This document shows positions 9,515-18,077 of a DNA stretch of 64,000 nucleotides, in pieces; position 1 is the first letter of the stretch, and each line of letters begins with the position of its first letter. A program made the position numbers and the translations under genes. The notes under the pieces are model-generated. The model saw only the letters and a program-made list of their open reading frames with translations. It ran no database searches and had not been told where the DNA came from. The stretch covers positions 3,902,001 through 3,966,000 of the forward strand of contig CP054837.1 in NCBI GenBank assembly GCA_028768525.1, given 5' to 3'. Source of the DNA: Desulfobacter sp. (lineage in GTDB: Bacteria > Desulfobacterota > Desulfobacteria > Desulfobacterales > Desulfobacteraceae).

Positions 9515-9630
9515 GGCAGCCTCCCTAAATTAAGGTGAAAATGGTGTCTTTTCTGCAACCTGGCCCAACACTAACAGGTTGGGGAGACAAAAAAAAGAGG
9601 TAAAATAATACCGCTTCACAATAAGGTGTC

Positions 9631-9740
9631 GGGATATTTTTGTTTCTTCTTCCGGATACCGATGGGGGGCAATGCCTCCCCTGTCGCAACCCACTGTCGG
9701 GCAAGCGGGAATCCCTCCCCGCCGGAAGGCTTAATATCCC
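9631..9740. other. Multi-stem structured intergenic element
   Basis: Nested inverted repeats are directly visible: outer stem GGGATATT (9631-9638) with AATATCCC (9733-9740); inner stem CTTCCGG (9649-9655) with CCGGAAG (9722-9728); and between them two hairpins, GGGG-GGC-AAT-GCC-T-CCCC (9664-9681) and GCGGG...CCCGC (9705-9722). The layout is that of a junction-forming RNA or a palindromic DNA repeat. It lies in the leader of the crotonase gene (minus strand). On the plus strand it is followed by a T-run near 9747. The rest of the gap 9515-9902 holds a small hairpin (CCCAAC...GTTGGG, about 9566-9579) and no gene. Confidence 0.5.
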
Positions 9741-9902
9741 CGGTCATTTTTTAATTGTTCAGGATTTTAGGCTTCTGTCTGTTTGCGCATCGGCTTGACG
9801 GCCCTGGCAGCAGGTGAAAAGGCCGGCTGAGACACTGGGAATGAGATAGGTAGAATTTTTCATGTACACCGGGGGAGAGGACGGAAAAGGCCGGTTTGGT
9901 TC

Positions 9903-10931
9903 TTATACCCGCCCGTCGATCCTCCCGGGCCTGAACATGGAGAGCCGGTTTACGTTGAGTTCGCCCAGGGTGATTTTCAAGCCCTGGCTGGTTTCCCGGG
10001 CCAGTCGGAACCAGTTTTCGATTTCGGATTTCAGGTCTTCCTCCCCCACCTTTTTGCTGCCGTTTTCCCCGGAGATATTGTGGTCCATCTCTCCGGAATT
10101 GATGAATGTCCATGCGTTCCCGGATTTTGAGACCACCCCGGTATGGCCCTTGTTCCGCATGGAAAAGGAAAGCACCTGTCCCTCCTGTAATTTATTTTCC
10201 ATCTCAGCCATGAGGGCTTCGGCCTGGGTCTGGGGATTGCTGACCCTGAATATGGTTTTTTTGAATACGGAGCGGCCGGATTCAGAGACCAGGCCTTCGC
10301 CGTTGAGGTAGTGGTTTTCAGGCAGGCCCTTGGCCCGGGCCTGGTTCACCAGATGCCGTCCCAGGCCGTTTTCTCCCCGGTATTGGACCCCCAGTTCCTT
10401 GAGGCCGCCCACCACCAGTTCGTAACAGTCCATTGCGTCGTAATCCCGGCCGATGAAGCTTTTCACGGCTTTTGACAATTGGGCGCCGGTGTTGTTTTCG
10501 GCGAATTCCGGCAGATGGGCGTTTTCATTTCTCGTCCAGGCGGCCGGCTGGTTGGGCGATGCCTTTTTGGCCATATAGGTGTCCAGTTCCTTTCCCCAGA
10601 GCAGTTCTTTGGTGGCCGGGTCAAACATGATCCGGGTGCCGGGCCGTATTTTATGGAAGGCCTTATCCGCGTTTACTTTATCGTAGATGATATTCCAGCA
10701 TTTGGATTTCAGCGGGGTTTTATAGAGGAGCTGGGAAATGGTTGGTGTTTCCCGGGTGATGGTGCCGATTTCAACGGGGGCGGATTCTGCCTGACTGCCA
10801 TTCCGGGCCCCGTTCATTTGGGTGAGGGTATCCTCCAGCAGGGTGCTGAAGCCCGGTCCGCTCTTTTTCATCGGCAGTTCCGGAGCGGCCGCAGCCCGGA
10901 GTGCGCTCATATCGCTGGTCTGGATTTTCAT
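9903..10931 (-). CDS. Uncharacterised protein, possibly NlpC/P60-like
   Basis: A 342-residue protein that I do not recognise. The ATG at 10931 has an excellent GGGAGGATGAT upstream and is preferred over an in-frame start at 10982. No signal peptide is visible. The first 90 residues look disordered. The middle holds DYDAMDCYELVVGGL, and about 90 residues later KGHTGVVS, giving a Cys-then-His spacing like that of NlpC/P60 cysteine peptidases or amidases. This is a pattern only, and the fold is not established. It follows the spermidine-synthase-like gene at about 200 bases, on the same strand, and may or may not belong to that operon. Confidence 0.55.
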   Translation of the reverse strand: MKIQTSDMSALRAAAAPELPMKKSGPGFSTLLEDTLTQMNGARNGSQAESAPVEIGTITRETPTISQLLYKTPLKSKCWNIIYDKVNADKAFHKIRPGTRIMFDPATKELLWGKELDTYMAKKASPNQPAAWTRNENAHLPEFAENNTGAQLSKAVKSFIGRDYDAMDCYELVVGGLKELGVQYRGENGLGRHLVNQARAKGLPENHYLNGEGLVSESGRSVFKKTIFRVSNPQTQAEALMAEMENKLQEGQVLSFSMRNKGHTGVVSKSGNAWTFINSGEMDHNISGENGSKKVGEEDLKSEIENWFRLARETSQGLKITLGELNVNRLSMFRPGRIDGRV

Positions 10932-11127
10932 ATCATCCTCCCGGATCCTGTTGGTATCTGGCTTAAGATTTCCATGGATCAATTAAGCATAATCGGTGCC
11001 AGAGGGATAATATATTTTGAAAGCCCTTTGAATCAAGGACCTTGGGGCGGGCATGGCGGCTAACGGGCTCGGAGCCGTCATTTATATGACGGCGTTACCG
11101 GCATCAGGGCCGGGTTTTATGACAGCC

Positions 11128-12867
11128 TTACTCCAGCTGCCAGGATTCGTGGTTGTACAGGGTGAGCAGCACCGGGAAGAGCAGGGTGTTGATCTCTTTG
11201 GTCTGGGTTTCCAGCATCCCTTTGCCGAAGATGGTCTGGCTGCGGAATACCTCCGGGGTCAGGTATTGGGTGGGGACAGTGAACCTGATGGTTGCTATCT
11301 CCCCGGCCATTTTTTTGTCGTCCCTGTCCGGCCGGGTGCCCAGATACCACCCCCAGTCTCCGAAGGAGGGGACGTTTTCGTGGTAGGGGGTGACGGCAAA
11401 CCCGGCCGCTTCAAGGGTGCGGCCGATACACAGAAAGCTCTCCTTGGCCAAATAGGGGGAGGTGGACTGTACCGACATCACGCCGTTGTGCGCCAGGTGC
11501 CGTTTGATTTTAAGGTAGAATTCCCTGGAATAGAGTTTGGTCAGTTCCGGGGAAGAGGGGTCGGGCATGTCCACAATGACCACATCCCATACACCGTCAA
11601 CCTGTTCAAGGAATTTATCCGCATCCAGGTTCATCACCCTGACCTCGGCCAGGTGAACCGGTGCCGGCTTTTGTCCTGCCCGCCTTTTGTCCGGGCCTGA
11701 GGCATAGATCTGGCGGGCCGGGCCCGGGGTGACACCCGCCCCCTCCAGCCGGGTCACCCGTGCATCGGAAAAGGCGTTCCGGTTCATCCGGGTGAGCAGG
11801 GGGTGGGTGGCGGCCAGCGTTGTCATGGCCGGATCCAGGTCCACCAGGGTCACCTCTTTCACATCTTTGTATTTAAGCACCTCCCTGAGGGCGGCCCCGT
11901 CTCCCCCGCCCAGGATCAGCACCCGATTCCGGGAAGCGGACAGGGTCATGGGCGGATGGACCAGGGATTCGTGGTATCTGGCCTCGTCAATGGAGCAGAG
12001 CTGGAGGTTGCCGTTGAGAAAGAGGCGGGTTTCGTCCAGGGGCTTATAATGGGTGATGACGATGTGCTGATACTGGCTGGTCTTGGAGTAGACAATGGGA
12101 TCGTCGTAAAGGGGCTGCTCGTTCTTCACCTGCCAGTCTCTGTTATTCATGTACCCGTAAACCACGGCGCAGAAGGTGGCGGCCATGGCCAGGGCCATGC
12201 ATAGGTTTTTGGGGATCAGTTTTTTTTGGGTAAAATAGACAAAGGTGGCCAGGGCCAGGAAAAAATTCATCCCGGCTGTGAGGAATGCCCCCTCGGTGAT
12301 GGGAAAGAACCTGAGCAGCAGAAACACATAGATCAGGGCCCCGGCCAGGCTGCCGATGTAGTCGGCGGAAAGGATATTGCCCAGGTTGGTGGACAATTCC
12401 CTGGAAAAATCGTTGTTGATCCGGATGATCACCGGGATTTCAAGGCCGATGAGAATGCCGATCAGAGAGACGAATAAATAAAGTACCAGACTGTAGTGGG
12501 CCGTATACCCGTAGGAAAGGTAGGTGAGGCTGGGGGAAAAGCCCCCGGCCAGTGCCAGTGAAATCTCAATGGCGATGAAAGCCTGGATGAGCCGCCGTTT
12601 GGGGATCTGGGCCTGGATCAGGCTGCCGAAGCCCATCCAGAACATCATCAGCCCGATAACCATGGCCCATTGTTCAAAGGCGTTGCCCAGGATCATGGAG
12701 GCCAGGCTGGCCTGGATATATTCAAGTATGATGCCGCAGGCCCCGGATGCGAACATGCAGGCACAGAGCAGGGCCGAGGCAAAGTTGAATTTCGGTGCAG
12801 GGGCCGTCCGCACCCCGCCGCCGGTTTCAGGGGGCAGCGGGGCGGACGGTGTGGGATCAGATGGCAT
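11128..12867 (-). CDS. Polytopic membrane protein with C-terminal spermidine synthase-like domain
   Basis: A 579-residue protein. Residues about 25-230 contain roughly seven hydrophobic helices. The C-terminal half is a class I aminopropyl/methyltransferase fold: VLILGGGDGAALREVLKY (cofactor loop), TLVDLDPAM and VVIVDMPDPSSPEL (the position of the spermidine synthase catalytic Asp region). Known soluble SpeE transfers an aminopropyl group from decarboxylated SAM. The membrane-fused form is widespread but not assigned a substrate. ATG 12867 overlaps the end of the DUF350 gene by 11 bases, indicating translational coupling. No SpeD is visible nearby, so polyamine synthesis is only one possibility. 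Confidence 0.85.
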   Translation of the reverse strand: MPSDPTPSAPLPPETGGGVRTAPAPKFNFASALLCACMFASGACGIILEYIQASLASMILGNAFEQWAMVIGLMMFWMGFGSLIQAQIPKRRLIQAFIAIEISLALAGGFSPSLTYLSYGYTAHYSLVLYLFVSLIGILIGLEIPVIIRINNDFSRELSTNLGNILSADYIGSLAGALIYVFLLLRFFPITEGAFLTAGMNFFLALATFVYFTQKKLIPKNLCMALAMAATFCAVVYGYMNNRDWQVKNEQPLYDDPIVYSKTSQYQHIVITHYKPLDETRLFLNGNLQLCSIDEARYHESLVHPPMTLSASRNRVLILGGGDGAALREVLKYKDVKEVTLVDLDPAMTTLAATHPLLTRMNRNAFSDARVTRLEGAGVTPGPARQIYASGPDKRRAGQKPAPVHLAEVRVMNLDADKFLEQVDGVWDVVIVDMPDPSSPELTKLYSREFYLKIKRHLAHNGVMSVQSTSPYLAKESFLCIGRTLEAAGFAVTPYHENVPSFGDWGWYLGTRPDRDDKKMAGEIATIRFTVPTQYLTPEVFRSQTIFGKGMLETQTKEINTLLFPVLLTLYNHESWQLE

Positions 12868-13747
12868 AGGCAATGATCACGGCAACGGCGATGATGGCAC
12901 TTTCCACCACCACCAGGGCGGCCACATTCTGGTCGGTCTTGATTTCAGTGGCCAGGTTGGTGGTGGGCAGAAGCACCCGGTCCACCAGGCTTCTGAATCC
13001 TAAAAGCAGGACCATGCCGAAGACGGTGTACAGGGCAAATCCCCCCAGGTCGCTGGCCCATCCGGTAAAGGGGCCGGCGAGGCACGACATGAGAATGATG
13101 CCCATGGCAATGAGAATGCCCCCCAGGCCGATGCCGGCGGCCAGGTTGTTCTTTTTGATCTCATCCCGGACATTAAAGGGGGTGACCAGTTCATAGAGCA
13201 GGCCGAAAACCAGGAGGACGATCTGGCCAAGAACGAAAAAGATGATGGCGGAGAACAGGGACTGGAAAAAGGTGCCCCCGCCCCCGGAAAGGCTGCCGTT
13301 GAGGATAAACCCCGTGGCCATGTACATCCCCGCCTCCACCATGCCCAGGGCCGTATTGCCGGAGACGGTGCGGCCGTCGGGCAGGGAAAATTCCCTGATG
13401 CATTCGGCGTCGTTGTCCATATGGCCCATCATGATTAAATCGTTGATGAACCTGGAGGAAAAAAGGAGGCCGATGATGAGCAGGCCGTCCACCAGCAGGT
13501 GGAAGATATCCAGCCAGAATCCGGAACTGCCGCCGGAAAGGGCGCCTGCCATGGCAATGGCCAGGCCCAGATAAAGGCCGGCCCGGCGGAGGCCTACGGC
13601 CACGTTGCCGTCGTCTATGTGGCGGTCGTCGTCAAAGTCTTTTGTCCGCCAGTCGTCCAGCCGTTTGGCCAGGAAGATGAACAGAATCCCCACCAGGGCA
13701 AAGCAGGTTCCCTGAACCAGGTTGATGAATGTGTCGGTGATGGTCAT
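12857..13747 (-). CDS. DUF350 family membrane protein, tandem-repeat form
   Basis: A 296-residue inner-membrane protein with about eight hydrophobic helices. The repeated pattern N-x-A-x-G-L...G/A-hydrophobic (near NVAVGLRRAG, NTALGMVEAG, NLAAGIGLGG, NVAALVVVES) indicates two consecutive DUF350 units. The E. coli homologue YjfL has a single unit of about 130 residues. DUF350 proteins have no proven function but recur next to TelA, PspA-like and spermidine-synthase-like genes. The start has AGGGAG upstream. It sits 28 bases after the lipoprotein gene and overlaps the next gene. Confidence 0.85.
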   Translation of the reverse strand: MTITDTFINLVQGTCFALVGILFIFLAKRLDDWRTKDFDDDRHIDDGNVAVGLRRAGLYLGLAIAMAGALSGGSSGFWLDIFHLLVDGLLIIGLLFSSRFINDLIMMGHMDNDAECIREFSLPDGRTVSGNTALGMVEAGMYMATGFILNGSLSGGGGTFFQSLFSAIIFFVLGQIVLLVFGLLYELVTPFNVRDEIKKNNLAAGIGLGGILIAMGIILMSCLAGPFTGWASDLGGFALYTVFGMVLLLGFRSLVDRVLLPTTNLATEIKTDQNVAALVVVESAIIAVAVIIAYAI

Positions 13748-13775
13748 TATTATATCTCCCTAAAAGTATAGTGTC

Positions 13776-15407
13776 CTATTTGCCTTTACCCTTGGGGCCG
13801 CCGCCCCGCAGTGATGCGCCGCGCACCGATGCCGGCCCGGATTTGAATCCCCCGGTCCGGGCAAAGGTGGTGTTCTGGTACCGGGGCGTTTTTTTGATTT
13901 TGGTTCCCCGGGTGCCGAAGATGGGTTTGCCGGATTTGTTTTTGCCGTAGTAGGGCTTTTTATAGCGGTAGCCCGTGTGCCACCGGTTCCAACTGCCGTA
14001 GTGGTAGTAATAGGGCGGGAAAAAGAAGAGATTGGAAAAAAAGGCGTACCGGCCGTACCAGGACCAGAAGTTTTCCCCGTTTTCATCCTTTTTCCACTCC
14101 CCGTAGGCGGGATTCCCCACATAGGCCATGCCCGGGGGGGCGGCCTGGGTATCCGGTTCAAACTCCCCGTATGGTTTGGAGAGGACGGCCATGCCGAGGT
14201 TGTCCAGGTTCTGGTCGAAAAAAGAAGGGTTGACCTTGACCCAGTCGGTTTCAGCGGTTTCCCCGTTGCTTTCCTGGACGTACTTATGGAAGTATTCGGC
14301 GTCGGCCTTTTCAATCCAGAAACTGGCCGCGTTATGGTTCATGTGGCCGGGCCAGTTTTCCGTCGGGTTGATGTTCAGGGCGGTCCAGGCGTTGCCGATG
14401 TGGTTTTTCAGGGACACCCGGCCGTATACCGGGATGAGTTCTGCGATATTCTCCAGATTGGATTCTGTCAGGGTCTGGAAGACGGCAGGGGTGACCTGGC
14501 GCCTGAAGGTGGCGAACCCCGGCCGGTAATTGTCGGAATTTTCATTCCATGATTCCCGCTTCACCGTGACGTAATAGTCCACCTTCATGTCCTGGAGCAC
14601 CTTGGTGTAGCTTTGGTAAAGCTGATCCAGGTCCTCTTTCATTTTGGGAACCAGGGTGTCCAGGTCCTTGCGGTCTTTTTCAATGCCGTCGGCACTGTCG
14701 ATGAACGCCGCGTAGTCCACGGGTTTGGCGGCAGTGAAATTCTGGTATTCTTTTTCCAGGGTGTCCAGGCGGGCCCGGGTGTTGCTCTGGATTTTTGAAA
14801 AGGGGGCGAACCGGTGGTCTATTTTTGACAGGTTGTCCGGGAATTTTTTCCTGGCTTCGGCCACGGGGCCTTCATCCAGTGTCTTTATTTTTTCCAGGAT
14901 TGACCTGCCGGCATCTCCGCCACTGACATAAAAAGACTGGGGGCCGTCCATGGCGGCACGGATCCGGTCCATGCGGGCAAAGGGGCTGTCAGCCTGGTCT
15001 TTGGCCTCCTGGAGCACCTTGTTGATCCGGTTGATCTGCACCCTGGCCTGGACCTCGCCCTGGGGATCATTTTTTTTCATAATGGGGGCAAGTTCGCTGT
15101 CAAACAGCCCCCTGGCCCGTGACAGAATTACTTTGGCCCGGCCAAACCCGCCGGCCCAGTTCTCTTTGGCCGCATACCCGGCCATGGGCTTGAAGTCTGC
15201 AGACGAAACCAGACGGTCGAATTTTTCTTTCTGGGTCTGGATAAATTTCTCAGTGGTTTTCAGTCGCTTTTCAACAGCCTTGCTGTCTTCTTTGACGGCG
15301 TCGGACATGCCGCCCCCGCATCCGGCCAGGGTCAGAAGGAGCAGAACCGCCGCCAAAAGGGCTGCCAGTTCCGCCCTTTTGCCGTTTCTATGGGGTAGTG
15401 GTCTCAT
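13776..15407 (-). CDS. Large lipoprotein of the TelA/DUF350 operon
   Basis: A 543-residue predicted lipoprotein. The N-terminus has a basic start, a hydrophobic stretch and the lipobox LTLAGC. Residues about 35-290 are rich in charged and helical sequence, probably coiled coil. The C-terminal 90 residues change character: an aromatic patch (FFFPPYYYHYGSW) followed by a Gly/Lys/Arg-rich tail, broadly like the tails of DUF1190 (YjfM)-type proteins, though I cannot establish homology. The gene start lies 20 bases inside the end of the preceding acidic-protein gene, so the two are coupled. Probably anchored at the periplasmic face of a membrane. Confidence 0.75.
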   Translation of the reverse strand: MRPLPHRNGKRAELAALLAAVLLLLTLAGCGGGMSDAVKEDSKAVEKRLKTTEKFIQTQKEKFDRLVSSADFKPMAGYAAKENWAGGFGRAKVILSRARGLFDSELAPIMKKNDPQGEVQARVQINRINKVLQEAKDQADSPFARMDRIRAAMDGPQSFYVSGGDAGRSILEKIKTLDEGPVAEARKKFPDNLSKIDHRFAPFSKIQSNTRARLDTLEKEYQNFTAAKPVDYAAFIDSADGIEKDRKDLDTLVPKMKEDLDQLYQSYTKVLQDMKVDYYVTVKRESWNENSDNYRPGFATFRRQVTPAVFQTLTESNLENIAELIPVYGRVSLKNHIGNAWTALNINPTENWPGHMNHNAASFWIEKADAEYFHKYVQESNGETAETDWVKVNPSFFDQNLDNLGMAVLSKPYGEFEPDTQAAPPGMAYVGNPAYGEWKKDENGENFWSWYGRYAFFSNLFFFPPYYYHYGSWNRWHTGYRYKKPYYGKNKSGKPIFGTRGTKIKKTPRYQNTTFARTGGFKSGPASVRGASLRGGGPKGKGK

Positions 15408-16041
15408 TCACGGGTCCTCCTTTGGCAATGATGGTGATATCCCCGGGGATAATGGGTTTGGACACGTAGATCCGGTATTCTTCCTTTGACGACCCTTTCC
15501 ACTCCTCAATGGTGATGGAAAGGGTGCCGGACTCGTCCTCGAATTCGTACATGTGAACCTGCTCTTCTTTGCCGCCCCGTCTGTACACGGCGGCCCAGTC
15601 GTCTTCATAGTAAAATTTCTCACCGGCATAGACAACGGCGTCTTCGTCATCCACGATCTGGTCCAGGTCGTCCTCGTCAATGGTCTGCCCTTCTTCATCG
15701 GTGAGCCGCCGGAAGTTGATCCGGTCCAGGGTCACCGATATTTCCAGTTCGTCATCATATTCCCATTCGAAATGGCCGGTGGCGCCGGTGGTCAGACTGA
15801 GACAGGTCAGTTCCGTCATGGTGTAATCCTGGGGGACGGCAAAGTCTTCGGACATTTCCTGGTAGATGTTTTTTTCCATTACATAGTAGGTGTCGCCCAG
15901 GTAGGTGAAAAAAGTTCCTTCTTCCGCGTCCATGAGGGTGAGGGCGGATGCCTCCGCCTCGGTGACAAGCCTGTCCGCATCCAGGGTCCGGACCAGGGAA
16001 AAGCGCTTGTCAAAGGATTTTTGGTCGGCCGCATTGATCAT
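15388..16041 (-). CDS. Acidic cytoplasmic protein, DUF4178-like
   Basis: A 217-residue, strongly acidic protein (for example EDDLDQIVDDEDAVV) with no signal peptide or membrane segment. The sequence FFTYLGDTYYVMEKNIYQE followed by a beta-rich section resembles DUF4178 proteins, which accompany TelA and DUF350 genes in other genomes. This assignment rests on pattern and context, not on a search. The start has AGGAGACG upstream. It is 17 bases from telA and overlaps the lipoprotein gene by 20 bases, so it is inside the operon. Confidence 0.65.
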   Translation of the reverse strand: MINAADQKSFDKRFSLVRTLDADRLVTEAEASALTLMDAEEGTFFTYLGDTYYVMEKNIYQEMSEDFAVPQDYTMTELTCLSLTTGATGHFEWEYDDELEISVTLDRINFRRLTDEEGQTIDEDDLDQIVDDEDAVVYAGEKFYYEDDWAAVYRRGGKEEQVHMYEFEDESGTLSITIEEWKGSSKEEYRIYVSKPIIPGDITIIAKGGPVNETTTP

Positions 16042-16058
16042 AAATCGTCTCCTGTTGT

Positions 16059-17291
16059 TTAGGCATCCTGGCGTCTTGTCGTCAGGGCGTCGGTGCGGGC
16101 CCTGAATTTTTCATTCATCTGCCCCAGGGCCGTGGAACTCTGGGAGGCGATTGAGATGGTCTCCCTGCAGATCTGGGCATAGGCGTCAAAGGCCTGCTCA
16201 TAGGTATTGCAGGCCTCTTCCAGGGCCTGGATGTTTACGGTCATGCTCTGGCTCATTTTGGCCCCCTTGACGGCGGCATCCCCGATGACCTTGGCCGTGT
16301 CCGTCATGGTTTCTGCGGCCGCCTGCTGAACCATATCCAGGTGGCGCAGGGTTTCCATCTGCTGTTCCGCTGCCACCCTGACGGCCAGGGCGTTTTTCAC
16401 GGCCGTGGACAGGATCATGTCCGTCCGCTGGACCAGGCGCTGGACCAGGTGGGAGTTTCTCACCATCATTTCCCCGCCGAACCGGGTCTGCAGGTTGGAG
16501 TTGTCAATGGTCTGCAGGTCTACCACGGCCATGGCCAGGTCCGAGGTCAGGGTGGTCAGGGCCTCTTTAATCCGGTGATCCTCCACGGTCTGCATGTGGT
16601 CCATGAGTTTTTCCCAGATCACCTGGCCCAGGTAAATCTGTTCCTGGAGCCGGGGCTGGATTTCCTTGAGGGTGTCGCATATCTGGGCCAGTTCCGCTGC
16701 ATCAAAGGCCACCTGGTCGGCGTCCCTTCGCAAATGGTCCCGGATGCCGTCGATGGTGGAGTTCACGGTTTCCCGTCGTTCGGCAATGATTTTGAGGACC
16801 TCGTCTCCCTTGGGGAGGCGGTTGACGGTTCGGGTGAACAGGCCCAGCATTTTCTGGGGCAGGGGCATTTCGGTTCTGGACACCATGGTGGGGTTGACCT
16901 TGTCCAGCTCGGTTTTTATGGCCAGTATATTTTTGCCCACGGGAGAACTGTCGTCCGATGCCACGTTTTTCAGCACCGATCCCATTTTCCGGTCATAGAG
17001 GGAGACCTGGGACTGGGTCTGTTCCATGATTTCCCGGCCCAGGGAAAATACGAAATTCCCCAACTGCCAGTCCGAGGGCTCTGCCTTTACCTTTTCCACA
17101 AAGGCTTCTGCCTCGGCTTCAACGGCCTGAATATCCTCCACGGTCAGGTGTTTGGGCTGTACCGGTACCAGCTGGGAGGGGGCCTGGACCGGGGTCAGTG
17201 CACCCTGGCCGCCGGCTTCCTGGACTTCGGCCAGCACCGGCGCTTTGGACTGCTGGGCAACTTTTTCAAGTTCCTGGGATAAACTGGTCAT
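16059..17291 (-). CDS. Toxic anion resistance protein, TelA family
   Basis: A 410-residue, mostly alpha-helical soluble protein. The central sequence, including SLYDRKMGSVLKNV, LPQKMLGLFTRTVNRLPKGD and later VDLQTIDNSNLQTR, is characteristic of TelA/KlaA proteins, named from tellurite resistance plasmids but chromosomally widespread. The biochemical activity is unknown, and a role in membrane or envelope stress is inferred from gene neighbours. The start has AGGAG upstream. It is the second gene of the minus-strand operon beginning at 17833. Confidence 0.88.
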   Translation of the reverse strand: MTSLSQELEKVAQQSKAPVLAEVQEAGGQGALTPVQAPSQLVPVQPKHLTVEDIQAVEAEAEAFVEKVKAEPSDWQLGNFVFSLGREIMEQTQSQVSLYDRKMGSVLKNVASDDSSPVGKNILAIKTELDKVNPTMVSRTEMPLPQKMLGLFTRTVNRLPKGDEVLKIIAERRETVNSTIDGIRDHLRRDADQVAFDAAELAQICDTLKEIQPRLQEQIYLGQVIWEKLMDHMQTVEDHRIKEALTTLTSDLAMAVVDLQTIDNSNLQTRFGGEMMVRNSHLVQRLVQRTDMILSTAVKNALAVRVAAEQQMETLRHLDMVQQAAAETMTDTAKVIGDAAVKGAKMSQSMTVNIQALEEACNTYEQAFDAYAQICRETISIASQSSTALGQMNEKFRARTDALTTRRQDA

Positions 17292-17308
17292 TTTTTTCTC
17301 CTAAAATT

Positions 17309-17833
17309 TTATGAAAATTTGCCCGCAAGGAAATGGGCCATGGTTTTGAATTCTGCTGTTTCATTTTTTTCCACGATTTCCCGTGCACGGCGGCTGACAT
17401 CGTGGAGGTTGTTGATGGTTTCTTCAAACGCCTTGAACTGGTTTTCCCGGCTCTCCAGGGAGAGGTCGAGGAATTCCTTTACCGTGTTGTAAAGGTGGGC
17501 ACTTCCGATTTTTTTCAGCTCATAGGTGAGGGTTTCCCCGGGATACCGTTCCATCATGGCCGGGATTACGGATTTGAGGTCGTCGATGATTTCTTCGATG
17601 TAAAGAATCATGTTTTGCTGGAACTGCCCGTCTTTCCGGATCATGAGGTTCAGTTTGAGCAGGCTGTCCAGGATTTTGGTAAATTCAACCTCTGGAGAAT
17701 CTGTCCTGGGGGGAGGCGGCGGTTGGAGGTCAGACTCTTTGGCCTTGAATCCCTTATCCCTCATGTTTCTCATGAGCAGTCCGAATCCGATGACTGAGGC
17801 AAGGAAAATGGTCACGATAATAATGGTGGTCAT
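17309..17833 (-). CDS. Single-TM membrane protein heading the TelA operon
   Basis: A 174-residue protein not recognised by name. One N-terminal membrane helix (about 3-21) is followed by a basic stretch, a proline run (PPPPPR, about 38-43) and a helical cytoplasmic domain. In other genomes short TM-plus-helical proteins of the XpaC (5-bromo-4-chloroindolyl phosphate hydrolysis) kind often precede telA, and this gene occupies the same place. The sequence match itself is not clear. SD AAGGGA precedes the start. First gene of the six-gene operon. Confidence 0.65.
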   Translation of the reverse strand: MTTIIIVTIFLASVIGFGLLMRNMRDKGFKAKESDLQPPPPPRTDSPEVEFTKILDSLLKLNLMIRKDGQFQQNMILYIEEIIDDLKSVIPAMMERYPGETLTYELKKIGSAHLYNTVKEFLDLSLESRENQFKAFEETINNLHDVSRRAREIVEKNETAEFKTMAHFLAGKFS

Positions 17834-17923
17834 GGAAGTAGTCCCTTGTAGTGTTTATATTCAAGAATAACCTATGAAAAATAATGCACCCGGCCCGTTT
17901 TTACAAGGGGCCTGATCTGTTAA

Positions 17924-17946
17924 TTTCTGTAACAGGATTACAGAAA
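17924..17946. promoter_or_regulatory. Perfect 9-bp inverted repeat between divergent stress genes
   Basis: TTTCTGTAA (17924-17932), spacer CAGGA, TTACAGAAA (17938-17946). It lies 91 bases upstream of the TelA operon start and 132 bases upstream of the divergent glycine-zipper lipoprotein gene. The dyad symmetry and size fit a dimeric regulator site serving one or both promoters. No regulator gene is adjacent. Confidence 0.45.
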
Positions 17947-18077
17947 AATGTGTAAATTTCAAGGCCGGCGGGGTATTGCCCGGCTTTGCGACTTGACTTT
18001 GCCTTCTTAATGTTTACTTATTGCCAAGTACATCAACCATACCCCGGTATAATTGACAGATCACCAGGAGAAAAAAT

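Noticed and set aside
9631..9740. Possible cobalamin riboswitch
   Set aside because: A fragment resembles ACTGT/GGAAGG parts, but the B12 box and the GGGAA...GGTG section are absent and no cobalamin or transport gene follows.
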